This document shows positions 6,934 to 15,688 of a stretch of DNA of 64,000 nucleotides, in pieces. The DNA comes from Metallibacterium scheffleri (GTDB taxonomy: Bacteria; Pseudomonadota; Gammaproteobacteria; Xanthomonadales; Rhodanobacteraceae): assembly GCF_002077135.1 (NCBI RefSeq), contig NZ_LDOS01000002.1:248001-312000 (forward strand). The letters are read 5' to 3'. Every line of letters begins with the position of its first letter. The stretch's first letter is position 1. The notes under the pieces are model-generated. The model saw nothing but the letters and a program-made list of their open reading frames with translations, was not told where the DNA came from and made no database searches. The translations under genes and the position numbers were made by a program.

Positions 6934-8937
6934 GTGGATTTCTTTGCCCATCAGGCTGATGCGCGGCGCCACTCGCGGCGCATGGTGGTGTTGTTCGCGC
7001 TGGCGGTACTGACCATCGTTGCGGCGGTCGACGCGCTGATTTTCGTGGTGTTCGGCCTGGCATCCAGCAAGCCGGATGGCGGCGTGCAAGTGCCGCTGCA
7101 GACACTGCTCCTGGTCAGCATCGCCGTGATCGCCGTCATCACATTGGCGTCGATGTATCGCAGCGCATCGTTGCGCAGTGGTGGCGGTGCGGTGGCGCGC
7201 GGGTTGCACGCCACACCGGTGCCGCCGGATACCAACAATCCGGCCTGGCGGCGACTGCGCAACGTGATCGAGGAGGTCGCGATCGCCGCGGGCGTGCCGG
7301 TGCCGGAGGTCTACGTGCTCGAACAGGAGCCTGGCATCAATGCCTTCGCCGCCGGCTACGGCCCGAGCGATGCCGCGATCTGCGTTACCCAGGGCAGTCT
7401 GGAAACGCTCAACCGGGATGAACTGCAGGGTGTGATCGCGCACGAATACAGTCACGTGCTCAACGGCGACATGCGCCTCAACATCCGCCTGATGGGCGTG
7501 GTGTTCGGTATCGTCGTGCTCAGCGTGATCGGACGTCAGTTGCTCAACGCCGCGTTCTGGACTGGCGGCTCCATTGGCGGCGGCCGCGGTCGCCGCGACA
7601 ACGGCAACGCGCTGTGGGCGATCGGGCTGGGACTGCTGGTGATCGGCGGCATCGGCGTGTTTTTCGCGCGCTTGATCAAGGCTTCGGTGGCACGTTCGCG
7701 TGAAACACTGGCCGATGCCTCGGCGGTGCAGTTCACACGCCAGACCACGGGCATAGCCGGCGCGCTGAAAAAAATTGGCGCGCTGGAAGCCGGCTCACAG
7801 CTCACCCAGGTGCATGGCGAGGAGGTCTCGCACATGCTGTTCGGCGAAGGCCACAACTGGAGCGCGCTGTTCGCCACGCATCCGCCGCTGGAGCAGCGCA
7901 TCCGCGCGCTGGAACCGGGTTTCGACGTGGCCGAGTTCGAGCAGATCGCCAAGCGCTGGCAAAGCCTGGTGCGCAGCCCGCACGGTGACGATCCACGCGC
8001 CAGCGCTACCGGCTTGATGCCGCGCGAAATCCTGATGGCGACGGTCACGGGTGCGGCGGTGATGTCCAGCGGTGTGCAGGCATTGCCGCACGCTGATACG
8101 CGCAGCCCCATCGCCGCTGCCGCGGTGGCCGCGCAGGTGGGTCAGGCCGACCACGCGGACTTTGCCGCCGCCGCGCAAGTGCGCAACGACGTGCCTGCCG
8201 AACTGACCGCCGCAGCGCGTTCACCGCAGCAGGCACTGGCCCTGGTGCTGGCCTTGGCGCTGGCTATGGAAGGCGCGGCACGCGCGCAACAGGCGCAATT
8301 GATCGCGCAGGCCTTCGCCGCGCCGGTGGCCGAACAAGTCGGTGCGCTGGCGCCGAGCGTGGCACAGCTGCATCCGCTGGCGCGCCTGCCGCTGGCGGCC
8401 ATGGCGTTCCCGGCGCTGCGCCGCCAGCCACGCGCCGAGATCGAGAATCTGGTGGCGACGCTGAGTCGGATGGCACACGCCGATGGCGAGGTGGCGCTGG
8501 ACGAATACTGCCTGGCCACCCTGGTGCGCGTGCAGGCGCTGGATGCGCTGGACCCGGCGCGCGGCTTCGTCGCTGGCAGTTGCAAGCTGATCGATTGCAA
8601 GGGGCAGGCGCTGCTGGTGCTGGCGCTGCTGGCCGAATTCGGCCACGACGATGCCGAAAGCGCCGCACGCGCGTTCCAACTGGGCGTGCAGGAAATGCTG
8701 CCGGATCTTGATGCGCGTTATGCGCCGCCGGGTGACTGGCAGGCGCAGCTCGATACCGCGTTGGCGCAGCTCGACCGGCTCGCGCCGGCTGGCAAGGAAC
8801 TGCTGGTGCGCGCGCTCACCCGCGCACTACGCGAGGATGGCCAGGTGCGCGTGGCCGAGGCCGAATTGCTACGGGTCGTGTGCGCGGCACTGCATTGTCC
8901 GCTGCCGCTGGTGTTGGGCGATACGCCGCGCGCCTAG
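6934..8937 (+). CDS. M48 family membrane metallopeptidase (HtpX-like), extended
   Basis: The 667-residue protein has two N-terminal membrane helices, the zinc motif H170-E-Y-S-H174 in VIAHEYSHVLNGD, and the third zinc ligand in R-E257-TLAD, all as in M48 peptidases. Further membrane helices lie near residues 190-250. HtpX is about 290 residues, so about 300 extra C-terminal residues are present; this Ala-rich helical region resembles no motif I recognise. It probably degrades damaged membrane proteins. It starts with GTG 14 nt after lemA. Its stop codon overlaps the stop of the convergent GMC oxidoreductase by a few bases. Confidence 0.9.
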   Translation: MDFFAHQADARRHSRRMVVLFALAVLTIVAAVDALIFVVFGLASSKPDGGVQVPLQTLLLVSIAVIAVITLASMYRSASLRSGGGAVARGLHATPVPPDTNNPAWRRLRNVIEEVAIAAGVPVPEVYVLEQEPGINAFAAGYGPSDAAICVTQGSLETLNRDELQGVIAHEYSHVLNGDMRLNIRLMGVVFGIVVLSVIGRQLLNAAFWTGGSIGGGRGRRDNGNALWAIGLGLLVIGGIGVFFARLIKASVARSRETLADASAVQFTRQTTGIAGALKKIGALEAGSQLTQVHGEEVSHMLFGEGHNWSALFATHPPLEQRIRALEPGFDVAEFEQIAKRWQSLVRSPHGDDPRASATGLMPREILMATVTGAAVMSSGVQALPHADTRSPIAAAAVAAQVGQADHADFAAAAQVRNDVPAELTAAARSPQQALALVLALALAMEGAARAQQAQLIAQAFAAPVAEQVGALAPSVAQLHPLARLPLAAMAFPALRRQPRAEIENLVATLSRMAHADGEVALDEYCLATLVRVQALDALDPARGFVAGSCKLIDCKGQALLVLALLAEFGHDDAESAARAFQLGVQEMLPDLDARYAPPGDWQAQLDTALAQLDRLAPAGKELLVRALTRALREDGQVRVAEAELLRVVCAALHCPLPLVLGDTPRA

Positions 8938-10526
8938 AACCGTGGCGGACGTCCCCGCAGCAGATCGGCGGCGCGCTCGGCGAGCATGAGCGTCGGTGCG
9001 TTGGTGTTGCCGCTGGGCAGTTCGGGTATCACCGAGGCATCGACCACGCGCAGCGCTTCGATGCCGCGCACGCGCAGCGCCGCATCGACCACGGCTGCGT
9101 CGTCCTGGCCCATGCGACAGGTACCGACCGGGTGGTAGATCGTTTCGGCCTTGCGCCGGATGAATTCGGTCAGCGCAGCGCTGTCCCGCGCATCCGCGCC
9201 GGGGTAAATCTCGCGACCGCGAACGGCGGCGAATGGTGTCTGGGCGAAAATCTCGCGGGCCATGCGCACGCCTTCCAGCAGCATGCGCAGATCATGGCCC
9301 TCGCTGTCCGACAGGTAATTGGCGTGGATGCGGATGGGTGCGGATGGATTGGCGGAGGCCAGCGCCAGCCAGCCGCGGCTGCGCGGGTGCAGAGCGCATG
9401 CATGCAGGGTATAGCCGCGTCCGCGCAGCCGCGTGCGACCGTGGTTGTCAAGCAGCGCCGGCACGAAATGGAATTGCAGATCGCATTCGGTGGTGGTGGC
9501 GTAGCGGCTGCGCGCGAAGCCGCCGGCCTCGGCGAGGTTGGAGGTGCCGATGCCGTGCCGGGTGAACAGGAAGCGCAGCGCCACGGCCAGGTCGTTGACG
9601 CGGTCGTAGCTGTCGCGACTGCTGCATTCCACCAGGGTGCAGATGTCCAGATGATCCTGCAGGTTAGTGCCGACACCGGGCAGATCCTGCAGCACGGCGA
9701 TGCCGTGCGCGCGCAGCGCGGCAGCCGGGCCGATGCCGGACAGCAGCAGCAGTTGCGGCGAGTTGAGTGCGCCGCCGCAGAGTGTCACTGCGCCACCGTC
9801 GATGCGCGAGCGCCGGCCGTGGCGCAGCACTTCGATGCCCACGGCGCGCGGGCCATTGAGCAGCACGCGCGTGGCCAACGCGCGGGTGAGCACATGCAGA
9901 TTCGGCCGCCCGCGCGCAGGATCGAGATAGGCACTGGCCGCCGAGCAGCGCGCACCGTTGCGCTGGGTGACCTGGTACAGCCCGAAGCCTTCCTGCGTGG
10001 CGCCGTTGAAATCGGTGTTGTGCGACAGGCCCGCGCTGACCGCGGCCGCGATCAGGCATTGGCTGAGCGGACTGACGTGGCGCAGATCGCTGACACCCAG
10101 CGGGCCGCCGACGCCGTGCCAGGCATCGGCGCCGCGGCTGTTGTCCTCGGCGCGCTTGAAATAGGGCAACACGGCGGGCCAGTCCCAGCCGGGGTCGCCG
10201 CTGAGCCTGGCCCAGCGCGCGTAGTCGAGCGGACGCCCGCGCACGTAGCACATCGCGTTGATTGAGCTGGAGCCGCCCAACACCTTGCCGCGTGGCCACC
10301 ACAGGCGACGCCCCTGCAATTGCGCCTCGGGCTCGGTGCTGTAGTTCCAGTTGTAGCGTGTGAGCTTGACCAGTTTGGCCAGCCCCGCCGGCATATGGAT
10401 GTAGGGATGCCAGTCACGCACGCCGGCCTCGATCAGCAGCACGCGTTGCGTCGGATCGGCGCTGAGCCGGTTGGCCAGCACGCAGCCCGCCGAGCCGGCG
10501 CCGACGATGATGTGGTCGTAGGTCAT
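8934..10526 (-). CDS. GMC family FAD oxidoreductase (choline dehydrogenase-like)
   Basis: This 530-residue enzyme opens with the FAD-binding dinucleotide motif IIVGAGSAGCVLANRLS (GxGxxG) and shows the GMC signature GKVLGGSSSINAMCYVRG. The active-site region HPVGTCRMG and the terminal NTNAPTLMLAERAADLL are also kept. GMC enzymes oxidise alcohols, often choline or aliphatic alcohols; no betaine genes are adjacent, so the substrate is open. No signal peptide is seen. The length fits BetA and alcohol dehydrogenase AlkJ. It is convergent with the M48 gene. Confidence 0.9.
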   Translation of the reverse strand: MTYDHIIVGAGSAGCVLANRLSADPTQRVLLIEAGVRDWHPYIHMPAGLAKLVKLTRYNWNYSTEPEAQLQGRRLWWPRGKVLGGSSSINAMCYVRGRPLDYARWARLSGDPGWDWPAVLPYFKRAEDNSRGADAWHGVGGPLGVSDLRHVSPLSQCLIAAAVSAGLSHNTDFNGATQEGFGLYQVTQRNGARCSAASAYLDPARGRPNLHVLTRALATRVLLNGPRAVGIEVLRHGRRSRIDGGAVTLCGGALNSPQLLLLSGIGPAAALRAHGIAVLQDLPGVGTNLQDHLDICTLVECSSRDSYDRVNDLAVALRFLFTRHGIGTSNLAEAGGFARSRYATTTECDLQFHFVPALLDNHGRTRLRGRGYTLHACALHPRSRGWLALASANPSAPIRIHANYLSDSEGHDLRMLLEGVRMAREIFAQTPFAAVRGREIYPGADARDSAALTEFIRRKAETIYHPVGTCRMGQDDAAVVDAALRVRGIEALRVVDASVIPELPSGNTNAPTLMLAERAADLLRGRPPRF

Positions 10527-10727
10527 GCGCGCAGGCTAGCGCAGGGCGCGATTGGATGAACGACTGTATGCCCGGTTGCCTGCGATGAGCGGCGTGCCGC
10601 ACGCCCGGACCCGCAACGCGAGGCGCGCCATTGGCAGCGCAGGTTCAGCCGGCACTGATCTGCCGCTGGGCGCGCTCCGGCGCTCGCGCCCCGACAAGCG
10701 GTGCGCACGTATGGCGCTCGCGCCGGA

Positions 10728-11156
10728 TCAGCCCGCGATATAGCGCTGCAGGTGTTCGATTTCCACGGCCTGGTCGTCGATCACGGCCTTGACCAGATCA
10801 CCGATCGAGATCACCCCGACCACCGCGCCGCGTTCGACCACGGGCAGATGGCGCACGCGGCCGTCGGTGCACAGGCGCATGCAGGCTTCGACCGATTCTT
10901 CTGGCGAAATCGTCAATGCCGGCGTGCTCATGATCTCGCGCACGGGCGTGTCGCTCGACGCGCGACCTTGCAGCGCGACCTTGCGCGCGTAATCACGTTC
11001 GGAAACCACGCCCAGCAGCTCGGTGCCGCGCATCACCAGCAGCGCACCAATGCGCAGCTCAGCCATGCGCTGCAGGGCGGAAAGCACGCTTTGTTCCGGC
11101 GCGATCGCATGCACGCTGCTGCCCTTGCTTTCGAGTAGATGCTTGACCTGACGCAT
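10728..11156 (-). CDS. CBS domain protein
   Basis: A 142-residue protein made of two CBS domains (about residues 8-60 and 75-130), with the typical HLPVVERGAVVGVISIGDLV second repeat. CBS pairs bind adenine nucleotides or S-adenosylmethionine and usually regulate a partner; no partner is fused or adjacent here. GGAGGAGTC directly precedes the ATG. The gene stands alone: the 201-nt gap to the GMC gene on one side and the 89-nt divergent gap to arsR on the other show nothing else. Confidence 0.88.
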   Translation of the reverse strand: MRQVKHLLESKGSSVHAIAPEQSVLSALQRMAELRIGALLVMRGTELLGVVSERDYARKVALQGRASSDTPVREIMSTPALTISPEESVEACMRLCTDGRVRHLPVVERGAVVGVISIGDLVKAVIDDQAVEIEHLQRYIAG

Positions 11157-11211
11157 GACTCCTCCAAGCGTGTGCGGGCGTACAAGTCTAGCGCGCGCAA
11201 CCCAACCAGGC

Positions 11212-11239
11212 TTGACGAGGAGAATAATTTTACTAAACT
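11212..11239 (+). promoter_or_regulatory. Candidate promoter of the ars operon
   Basis: A TTGACG hexamer and a TAAACT hexamer about 16 nt apart lie directly before arsR in an AT-rich pocket. The -10 element ends only about 7 nt before the ATG and the GAGGAG is more than 20 nt upstream, so if this promoter is used the arsR message would be nearly leaderless. An ArsR operator presumably overlaps, but I see no clear palindrome. Confidence 0.35.
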
Positions 11240-11245
11240 AGAAAT

Positions 11246-11623
11246 ATGGAATTGAATGAAAGCATCGTCGCGCTCAAGGCACTGGCCCAGGACACGCGTC
11301 TGGCGTTGTACCGCCTGCTGGTGCAGGCCGGTCCCGAGGGCTTGCCGGTGGGCGAGCTCGCTGCGCGCTTGCACGTGCCGGACTCCACGCTCAGTGCACA
11401 TCTGCGTGTGCTGCGCACGGCGGGACTGGTGCGCGATGAACGACGCGGCCGCGTGATCCAGTGCCGCGCCGATTTCGCGCGCATGGATGCGCTGCTGGCC
11501 TATCTCACCGAGAACTGCTGTGCCGGCAGCGGCGCTTGCGCGCCCGTGCCCGGCTGCAAGACCCCTCCATCACCAGGAGCCCAGGCCCATGCAACGCTTA
11601 CACGTGCACGTCAACGTCGCTGA
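11246..11623 (+). CDS. arsR: ArsR/SmtB family transcriptional regulator
   Basis: The first 90 of 125 residues form the ArsR winged helix: LKALAQDTRLALYRLLV, then VGELAARLHVPDSTLSAHLRVLRTAGLV and RRGRVI. The C-terminus holds CCAGSGACAPVPGC, several cysteines that could bind As(III), rather than the classic CVC motif in the recognition helix. It should repress the ars operon until arsenite binds. Its last 35 nt overlap the arsI start, so translation is coupled. The downstream genes arsI, arsC and arsB support an arsenic rather than a cadmium or zinc role. Confidence 0.88.
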   Translation: MELNESIVALKALAQDTRLALYRLLVQAGPEGLPVGELAARLHVPDSTLSAHLRVLRTAGLVRDERRGRVIQCRADFARMDALLAYLTENCCAGSGACAPVPGCKTPPSPGAQAHATLTRARQRR

Positions 11624-12110
11624 CCTCGAGGCCAGCATCCGTTATTACCACACGCTGTTCGGCTGTGCACCCAGTGTGCGCGAACCCGATTACGCCAAGT
11701 GGATGCTGGACGATCCGCGCATCAATTTCGCCATCTCGCAGCGCGGCCACGCGCCGGGTCTCGATCACTTGGGCATCCAGGTGGAGCAGGCGGAGGAGCT
11801 CGCGCAGATCGGCGCACGTCTGGCTGCCGCCGATGCGGTGGCGCTGGCCGAGCAGGGCACGACCTGCTGCTATGCACGTTCGGACAAGTACTGGAGCGAG
11901 GATCCGCAGGGTCTGCGCTGGGAAAGCTTCCGCAGCCTGGGCGCGGCGACGTCGTATTACGCGCCCGCACCTGCCCAGACCGGCGATGCCGGTTGCGGGC
12001 CCGCGGTGACGCAGACCGCCGCGCCGTGCTGCGTTCCGGCGACGACGCAGGCCAGCGCACCCTGCTGCGGCCCGGCCAAGGGCGCGGGCGCTGACGGGTG
12101 CTGCGCATGA
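11589..12110 (+). CDS. arsI: ArsI/CadI-type vicinal oxygen chelate protein (C-As lyase family)
   Basis: A 173-residue glyoxalase-fold protein with MQRLHVHVNVADLEASI at the start and the paired cysteines C93-C94 in TTCCYARSDKYWSEDPQG, the hallmark of ArsI, which breaks the C-As bond of methylarsenite using Fe(II) and oxygen. His and Glu positions of the metal site are present. Unusually, about 45 residues follow the core (from about 128) with repeated CGP/CC pairs in PCC.P contexts, a possible extra As-binding tail. The family also includes cadmium-inducible CadI. The start lies inside the arsR end; the stop overlaps the arsC ATG (ATGA). Confidence 0.85.
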   Translation: MQRLHVHVNVADLEASIRYYHTLFGCAPSVREPDYAKWMLDDPRINFAISQRGHAPGLDHLGIQVEQAEELAQIGARLAAADAVALAEQGTTCCYARSDKYWSEDPQGLRWESFRSLGAATSYYAPAPAQTGDAGCGPAVTQTAAPCCVPATTQASAPCCGPAKGAGADGCCA

Positions 12111-12613
12111 GCGGGCGCATCTACAACGTGCTGTTCCTGTGTACCGGCAACTCGGCGCGCAGCATCCTGGGCGAGGCGCTGCTGAACACGATGGGCGCGT
12201 CGCGATTCCATGCCTACAGCGCCGGCAGCCATCCGGCGGGGCAAGTGCAGCCGCTGGCCCGGGAACTGGCCATCGAGATGGGCTACGACCCGGCGCGGCT
12301 GCGCAGCAAGTCCTGGGACGAGTTCGCCGCGGCGGACGCGCCGCGCATGGATTTCATCCTGACCGTGTGCGACAGCGCCGCCGGCGAGGCCTGCCCGCTA
12401 TGGCCAGGGCATCCGGCCACGGCACACTGGGGCGTGCCCGATCCCGCGGCGGTGCAGGGCGACGCGGCCACGCGCCGCGCCGCGTTCCGCGCGACACTGC
12501 TGGCCTTGCGCCAGCGCATCGAGCTGCTGATCGCCTTGCCGGACGAGAAACTCGATGCACTCGCGGCCCGCGCCAGTCTTGCCGCCATCGCGGCACAGGC
12601 CGGCGCAGCATGA
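12107..12613 (+). CDS. arsC: Arsenate reductase, low-molecular-weight phosphatase type
   Basis: The 168-residue protein has the P-loop C12-TGNSAR in [12 protein letters not shown], cysteines in [15 protein letters not shown] for the disulfide cascade, and the catalytic Asp in WGVPDP. This is the LMW-PTP-like class, which reduces As(V) to As(III), usually with thioredoxin. The chosen ATG overlaps the arsI stop; a GTG three codons upstream is possible. Its product arsenite is the substrate for the pump encoded next. Confidence 0.93.
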   Translation: MSGRIYNVLFLCTGNSARSILGEALLNTMGASRFHAYSAGSHPAGQVQPLARELAIEMGYDPARLRSKSWDEFAAADAPRMDFILTVCDSAAGEACPLWPGHPATAHWGVPDPAAVQGDAATRRAAFRATLLALRQRIELLIALPDEKLDALAARASLAAIAAQAGAA

Positions 12614-12677
12614 GCACGTCCCGCGCGGGCTGGCGCTCGCCGCCGGCGGCGGCGGCGAGCGTTGCCGGAACCGACCG

Positions 12678-13985
12678 ATGCTGAGCGCACTGATCATCTT
12701 CATCCTCACCCTGGTGATGGTGATCTGGCAACCCCGGGGTCTGGGCATCGGCTGGAGCGCGCTGGGCGGCGCGGCGCTGGCGCTGGTGACGGGTGTGATC
12801 CAGCTCAGCGACATTCCGGTGGTGTGGCACATCATCTGGGACGCCACCTTCACTTTCGTCGGGCTGATCATCATCTCGCTCATTCTGGATGAAGCCGGGT
12901 TCTTTCACTGGGCCGCGCTGCACGTGGCACGCTGGGGTGGCGGGCACGGACGATTGCTGTTTCCGCTGATCGTGCTGCTGGGCGCGGTGATCTCGGCGTT
13001 CTTCGCCAACGATGGCGCGGCACTCATCCTCACCCCCATCGTGCTATCCATGCTGCTGGCGCTGGGCTTCGGGCCCGCCGCAGCAATGGCTTTTGTCATG
13101 GCCTGCGGCTTCGTGGCGGACACCACCTCCCTGCCGCTGGTGATTTCCAACCTGGTGAACATCGTCAGCGCGGGGTATTTCCAGATTCCCTTCGACCGCT
13201 ATGCCGCGGTGATGGTTCCGGTCGATCTGGTGGCGCTGGCCGCCACGCTGCTGGTGCTGTATGCCTACTTCCGCCGCGACATTCCGCTGCGGTACGACCT
13301 GAGCAAACTCGACACCCCAGCCAGTGCGATCAAGGATCCGCTGGTGTTTCGCTGGACCTTTCCCACGCTGGCGGCGCTGCTCATCGCCTACTTCGTCACC
13401 GCCGCGTATGCGGTGCCGGTGTCGGTGGTGACCGGGCTGGCCGCGCTGCTGATGCTGGCGCTGGCCGGGCGCTGGTGGCGCGGCGGGCAAGGCGCGCGGA
13501 TCAACGTACGCGGTGTCATCCGGCATGCGCCATGGCAGATCGTGCTGTTCTCGCTGGGCATGTACCTCGTGGTCTACGGTCTGCGCAACGCCGGACTCAC
13601 GGCGTATCTGGCGCAGGTGCTGGAGGCCATCGGCCAGCATGGCGTGCTGGCTGCTGCGCTGGGTACGGGTCTCATCAGTGCCGGACTTTCGGCGGTGATG
13701 AACAACATGCCCACGGTACTGATCGGCGCACTCGGCATCCACCACGCGCAGGGTCTGAGCGCGCCGGTGCGCGAGGCCATGATTTACGCCAACGTCATCG
13801 GCTGCGATCTCGGCCCCAAGTTCACGCCGATCGGCAGTCTGGCCACGCTGCTGTGGCTGCATGTGCTGGAGCGCAAGGGCACCCGCATCACCTGGGGTTA
13901 TTACTTTCGCGTCGGTCTGGTGCTGACCACGCCCGTGCTGCTGCTTACGCTGCTGGCGCTGGCGGCACGCCTGATGCCGGGCTGA
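12678..13985 (+). CDS. arsB: Arsenite efflux membrane protein ArsB
   Basis: A 435-residue inner-membrane protein of about 11-12 helices. It matches Ars[29 protein letters not shown], then [46 protein letters not shown] and [23 protein letters not shown]. ArsB exports arsenite driven by proton motive force. The ATG at 12678 is chosen because homology begins there, 64 nt after arsC. The gene ends 6 nt before the convergent mtgA. The order arsR-arsI-arsC-arsB is a complete resistance set for arsenate, arsenite and methylated arsenicals. Confidence 0.95.
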   Translation: MLSALIIFILTLVMVIWQPRGLGIGWSALGGAALALVTGVIQLSDIPVVWHIIWDATFTFVGLIIISLILDEAGFFHWAALHVARWGGGHGRLLFPLIVLLGAVISAFFANDGAALILTPIVLSMLLALGFGPAAAMAFVMACGFVADTTSLPLVISNLVNIVSAGYFQIPFDRYAAVMVPVDLVALAATLLVLYAYFRRDIPLRYDLSKLDTPASAIKDPLVFRWTFPTLAALLIAYFVTAAYAVPVSVVTGLAALLMLALAGRWWRGGQGARINVRGVIRHAPWQIVLFSLGMYLVVYGLRNAGLTAYLAQVLEAIGQHGVLAAALGTGLISAGLSAVMNNMPTVLIGALGIHHAQGLSAPVREAMIYANVIGCDLGPKFTPIGSLATLLWLHVLERKGTRITWGYYFRVGLVLTTPVLLLTLLALAARLMPG

Positions 13986-13991
13986 ATCCGG

Positions 13992-14702
13992 CTACCTGGG
14001 CAGGTACATGGGCCCGCCCAGCTGGCGCATCTGCTGCTCGATCCACGCCGCGCGGCGCAGCACGTAGGGCGAGGGCCTGTTGGCGTGGAAAATATGCGGG
14101 TTGGGCAAGGTTGCGGCCAGCAGCGCGGCTTCGCGCGGCGTGAGACGCGCTGGCGGTTTGCCAAAATTGACGTGGCTGGCGGCGTCCACGCCGAACACGC
14201 CGTTGCCCAGCTCGGCGATGTTCATGTAGATGGTGAGGATGCGCTGCTTGGGCAGATTGAGTGTGAGCAGCACGGTGAAGTAGGCCTCGATGGCCTTGCG
14301 CACGTAACTGCGTCCGTCCCACAGGAACAGGTTCTTGGCGGTTTGCTGGGTGATGGTGCTGGCCCCGCGTAGGCGCGCGCCGTGGTCGGCGGCAACGATA
14401 GCGTCCTTGATCTCACCGAAGTCGAAGCCCCAGTTGCTGGGGAAGGTCTGGTCCTCGCCTGCCACCATGGCCAGGGGTGCCCACGGGGACACCTCGCGCC
14501 ATGGCACCCAGTGGTAGTCGATGTGGTAGCGGCGGTCGCCATGCAGGCGCGCGTCGATCCAGCGCTCGATCATGACCGCGCTGGTCACGGGCGGAACCCA
14601 GCGCAGGCTCAATACCAGCAGCTCAGTGACGATGAACCACGCCAGCACAGCGCGCAGCAGGTAGTGCCAGAAGCGGCGGCGGGATTTGACGGATTTGGAC
14701 AT
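13992..14702 (-). CDS. mtgA: Monofunctional biosynthetic peptidoglycan transglycosylase
   Basis: A 236-residue inner-membrane protein with one N-terminal helix (about residues 12-34) and a GT51 domain: the catalytic Glu in AGEDQTFPSNWGFDFGEI, GASTITQQTAKNLFLW, and RKAIEAYFTVLLTL. It polymerises lipid II into glycan strands. The first motif has Asn where ED-x2-F-x2-H-x-G is usual in the family. Length is normal for MtgA. Convergent with arsB (6-nt gap) and divergent from hslO. Confidence 0.94.
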   Translation of the reverse strand: MSKSVKSRRRFWHYLLRAVLAWFIVTELLVLSLRWVPPVTSAVMIERWIDARLHGDRRYHIDYHWVPWREVSPWAPLAMVAGEDQTFPSNWGFDFGEIKDAIVAADHGARLRGASTITQQTAKNLFLWDGRSYVRKAIEAYFTVLLTLNLPKQRILTIYMNIAELGNGVFGVDAASHVNFGKPPARLTPREAALLAATLPNPHIFHANRPSPYVLRRAAWIEQQMRQLGGPMYLPR

Positions 14703-14800
14703 GGCGTGCCGCGGGCTGGATGCGTGCAGTATAAATTGCGCGCCGGCTTGATCATGCGGCGCTCGCCCCTATCTCTGAGCTTTGTCGGCGGAATCGCATC

Positions 14801-15688
14801 GTGCCAGTCGAAGACAGCCTGCAACCCTTTCTGCTTGAGCGCGCCGGCGTGCGTGGCGCGGTGGTGCGGCTCGGGCCGGCGTGGCGCGAAGTGGCCGCGC
14901 GCCAGGACTATCCGGCGCCGCTGCGTGCCATTCTGGGCGAGGCGCTGGCCGCCAGCGCGCTGCTGACCGCGCACGTCAAGCTGCAGGGCGCGCTGTCGCT
15001 GGAGTACAAGAGCGCCGGAGCGCTGCGCCTGCTGTTCACCGAGTGCACCGATGGCGGACGTGTGCGTGGCCTGGCGCGGATGGCCGACGCCGCCGTGGCA
15101 CCCGTGAGGGCACTGGATCTGGGTGCGCAGCCCGATGCGTTATTGGCGATCACGCTCGGCAGCAGCGAGCACGGACAGCGCTATCAGGGTCTGGTCGGCG
15201 TGCAGCGCGCGAGTCTGGCGCAAAACCTCGAGGATTACTTCGCGCAGTCCGAGCAGTTGCCCACGCGCATCGTGCTCGCAGCGGATCGTGAACTGGCCGC
15301 GGGCCTGCTGCTGCAGCAACTGCCGGGCAGCCGTGTTGACGATGCCGATGCCTGGCCGCGTGTCGGCCATCTCACCGCGACGCTTGCTGGGGCCGAGCTG
15401 CTGGCGCTGCCCGCGCCACACCTGCTGCAGCGCTTGTATCACGAAGAGCAGCCGCGCCTGTTCGCGGCGCGTGCGCTGGGTTTCGGCTGCTCGTGTTCGC
15501 GCGCGCGCGTCGAGTCCATGCTGCGCTCCCTGGGGCGCGCCGAAGTCGAGGCCGCACTGGTTGCGCGCGACGGCGAAATCGAGGTGATCTGCGAGTTCTG
15601 CGCGGCGCGCTACACGCTGGATGCGGTCGATGCCGGGCGCGTGCTGGCCACGGCGCCTAGCGCGCCGGTTTCATCCACACCACATTAG
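14801..15688 (+). CDS. hslO: Hsp33 redox-regulated chaperone
   Basis: This 295-residue protein carries the Hsp33 zinc/redox switch C230-S-C232 and C264-E-F-C267 near the C-terminus, after the substrate-binding domain with LEYKSAGALRLLFTEC. Under oxidative stress the zinc is lost, disulfides form and the protein becomes a holdase. It starts with GTG 98 nt from mtgA. The last 32 nt overlap the end of the convergent GGDEF/EAL gene. Confidence 0.96.
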   Translation: MPVEDSLQPFLLERAGVRGAVVRLGPAWREVAARQDYPAPLRAILGEALAASALLTAHVKLQGALSLEYKSAGALRLLFTECTDGGRVRGLARMADAAVAPVRALDLGAQPDALLAITLGSSEHGQRYQGLVGVQRASLAQNLEDYFAQSEQLPTRIVLAADRELAAGLLLQQLPGSRVDDADAWPRVGHLTATLAGAELLALPAPHLLQRLYHEEQPRLFAARALGFGCSCSRARVESMLRSLGRAEVEAALVARDGEIEVICEFCAARYTLDAVDAGRVLATAPSAPVSSTPH

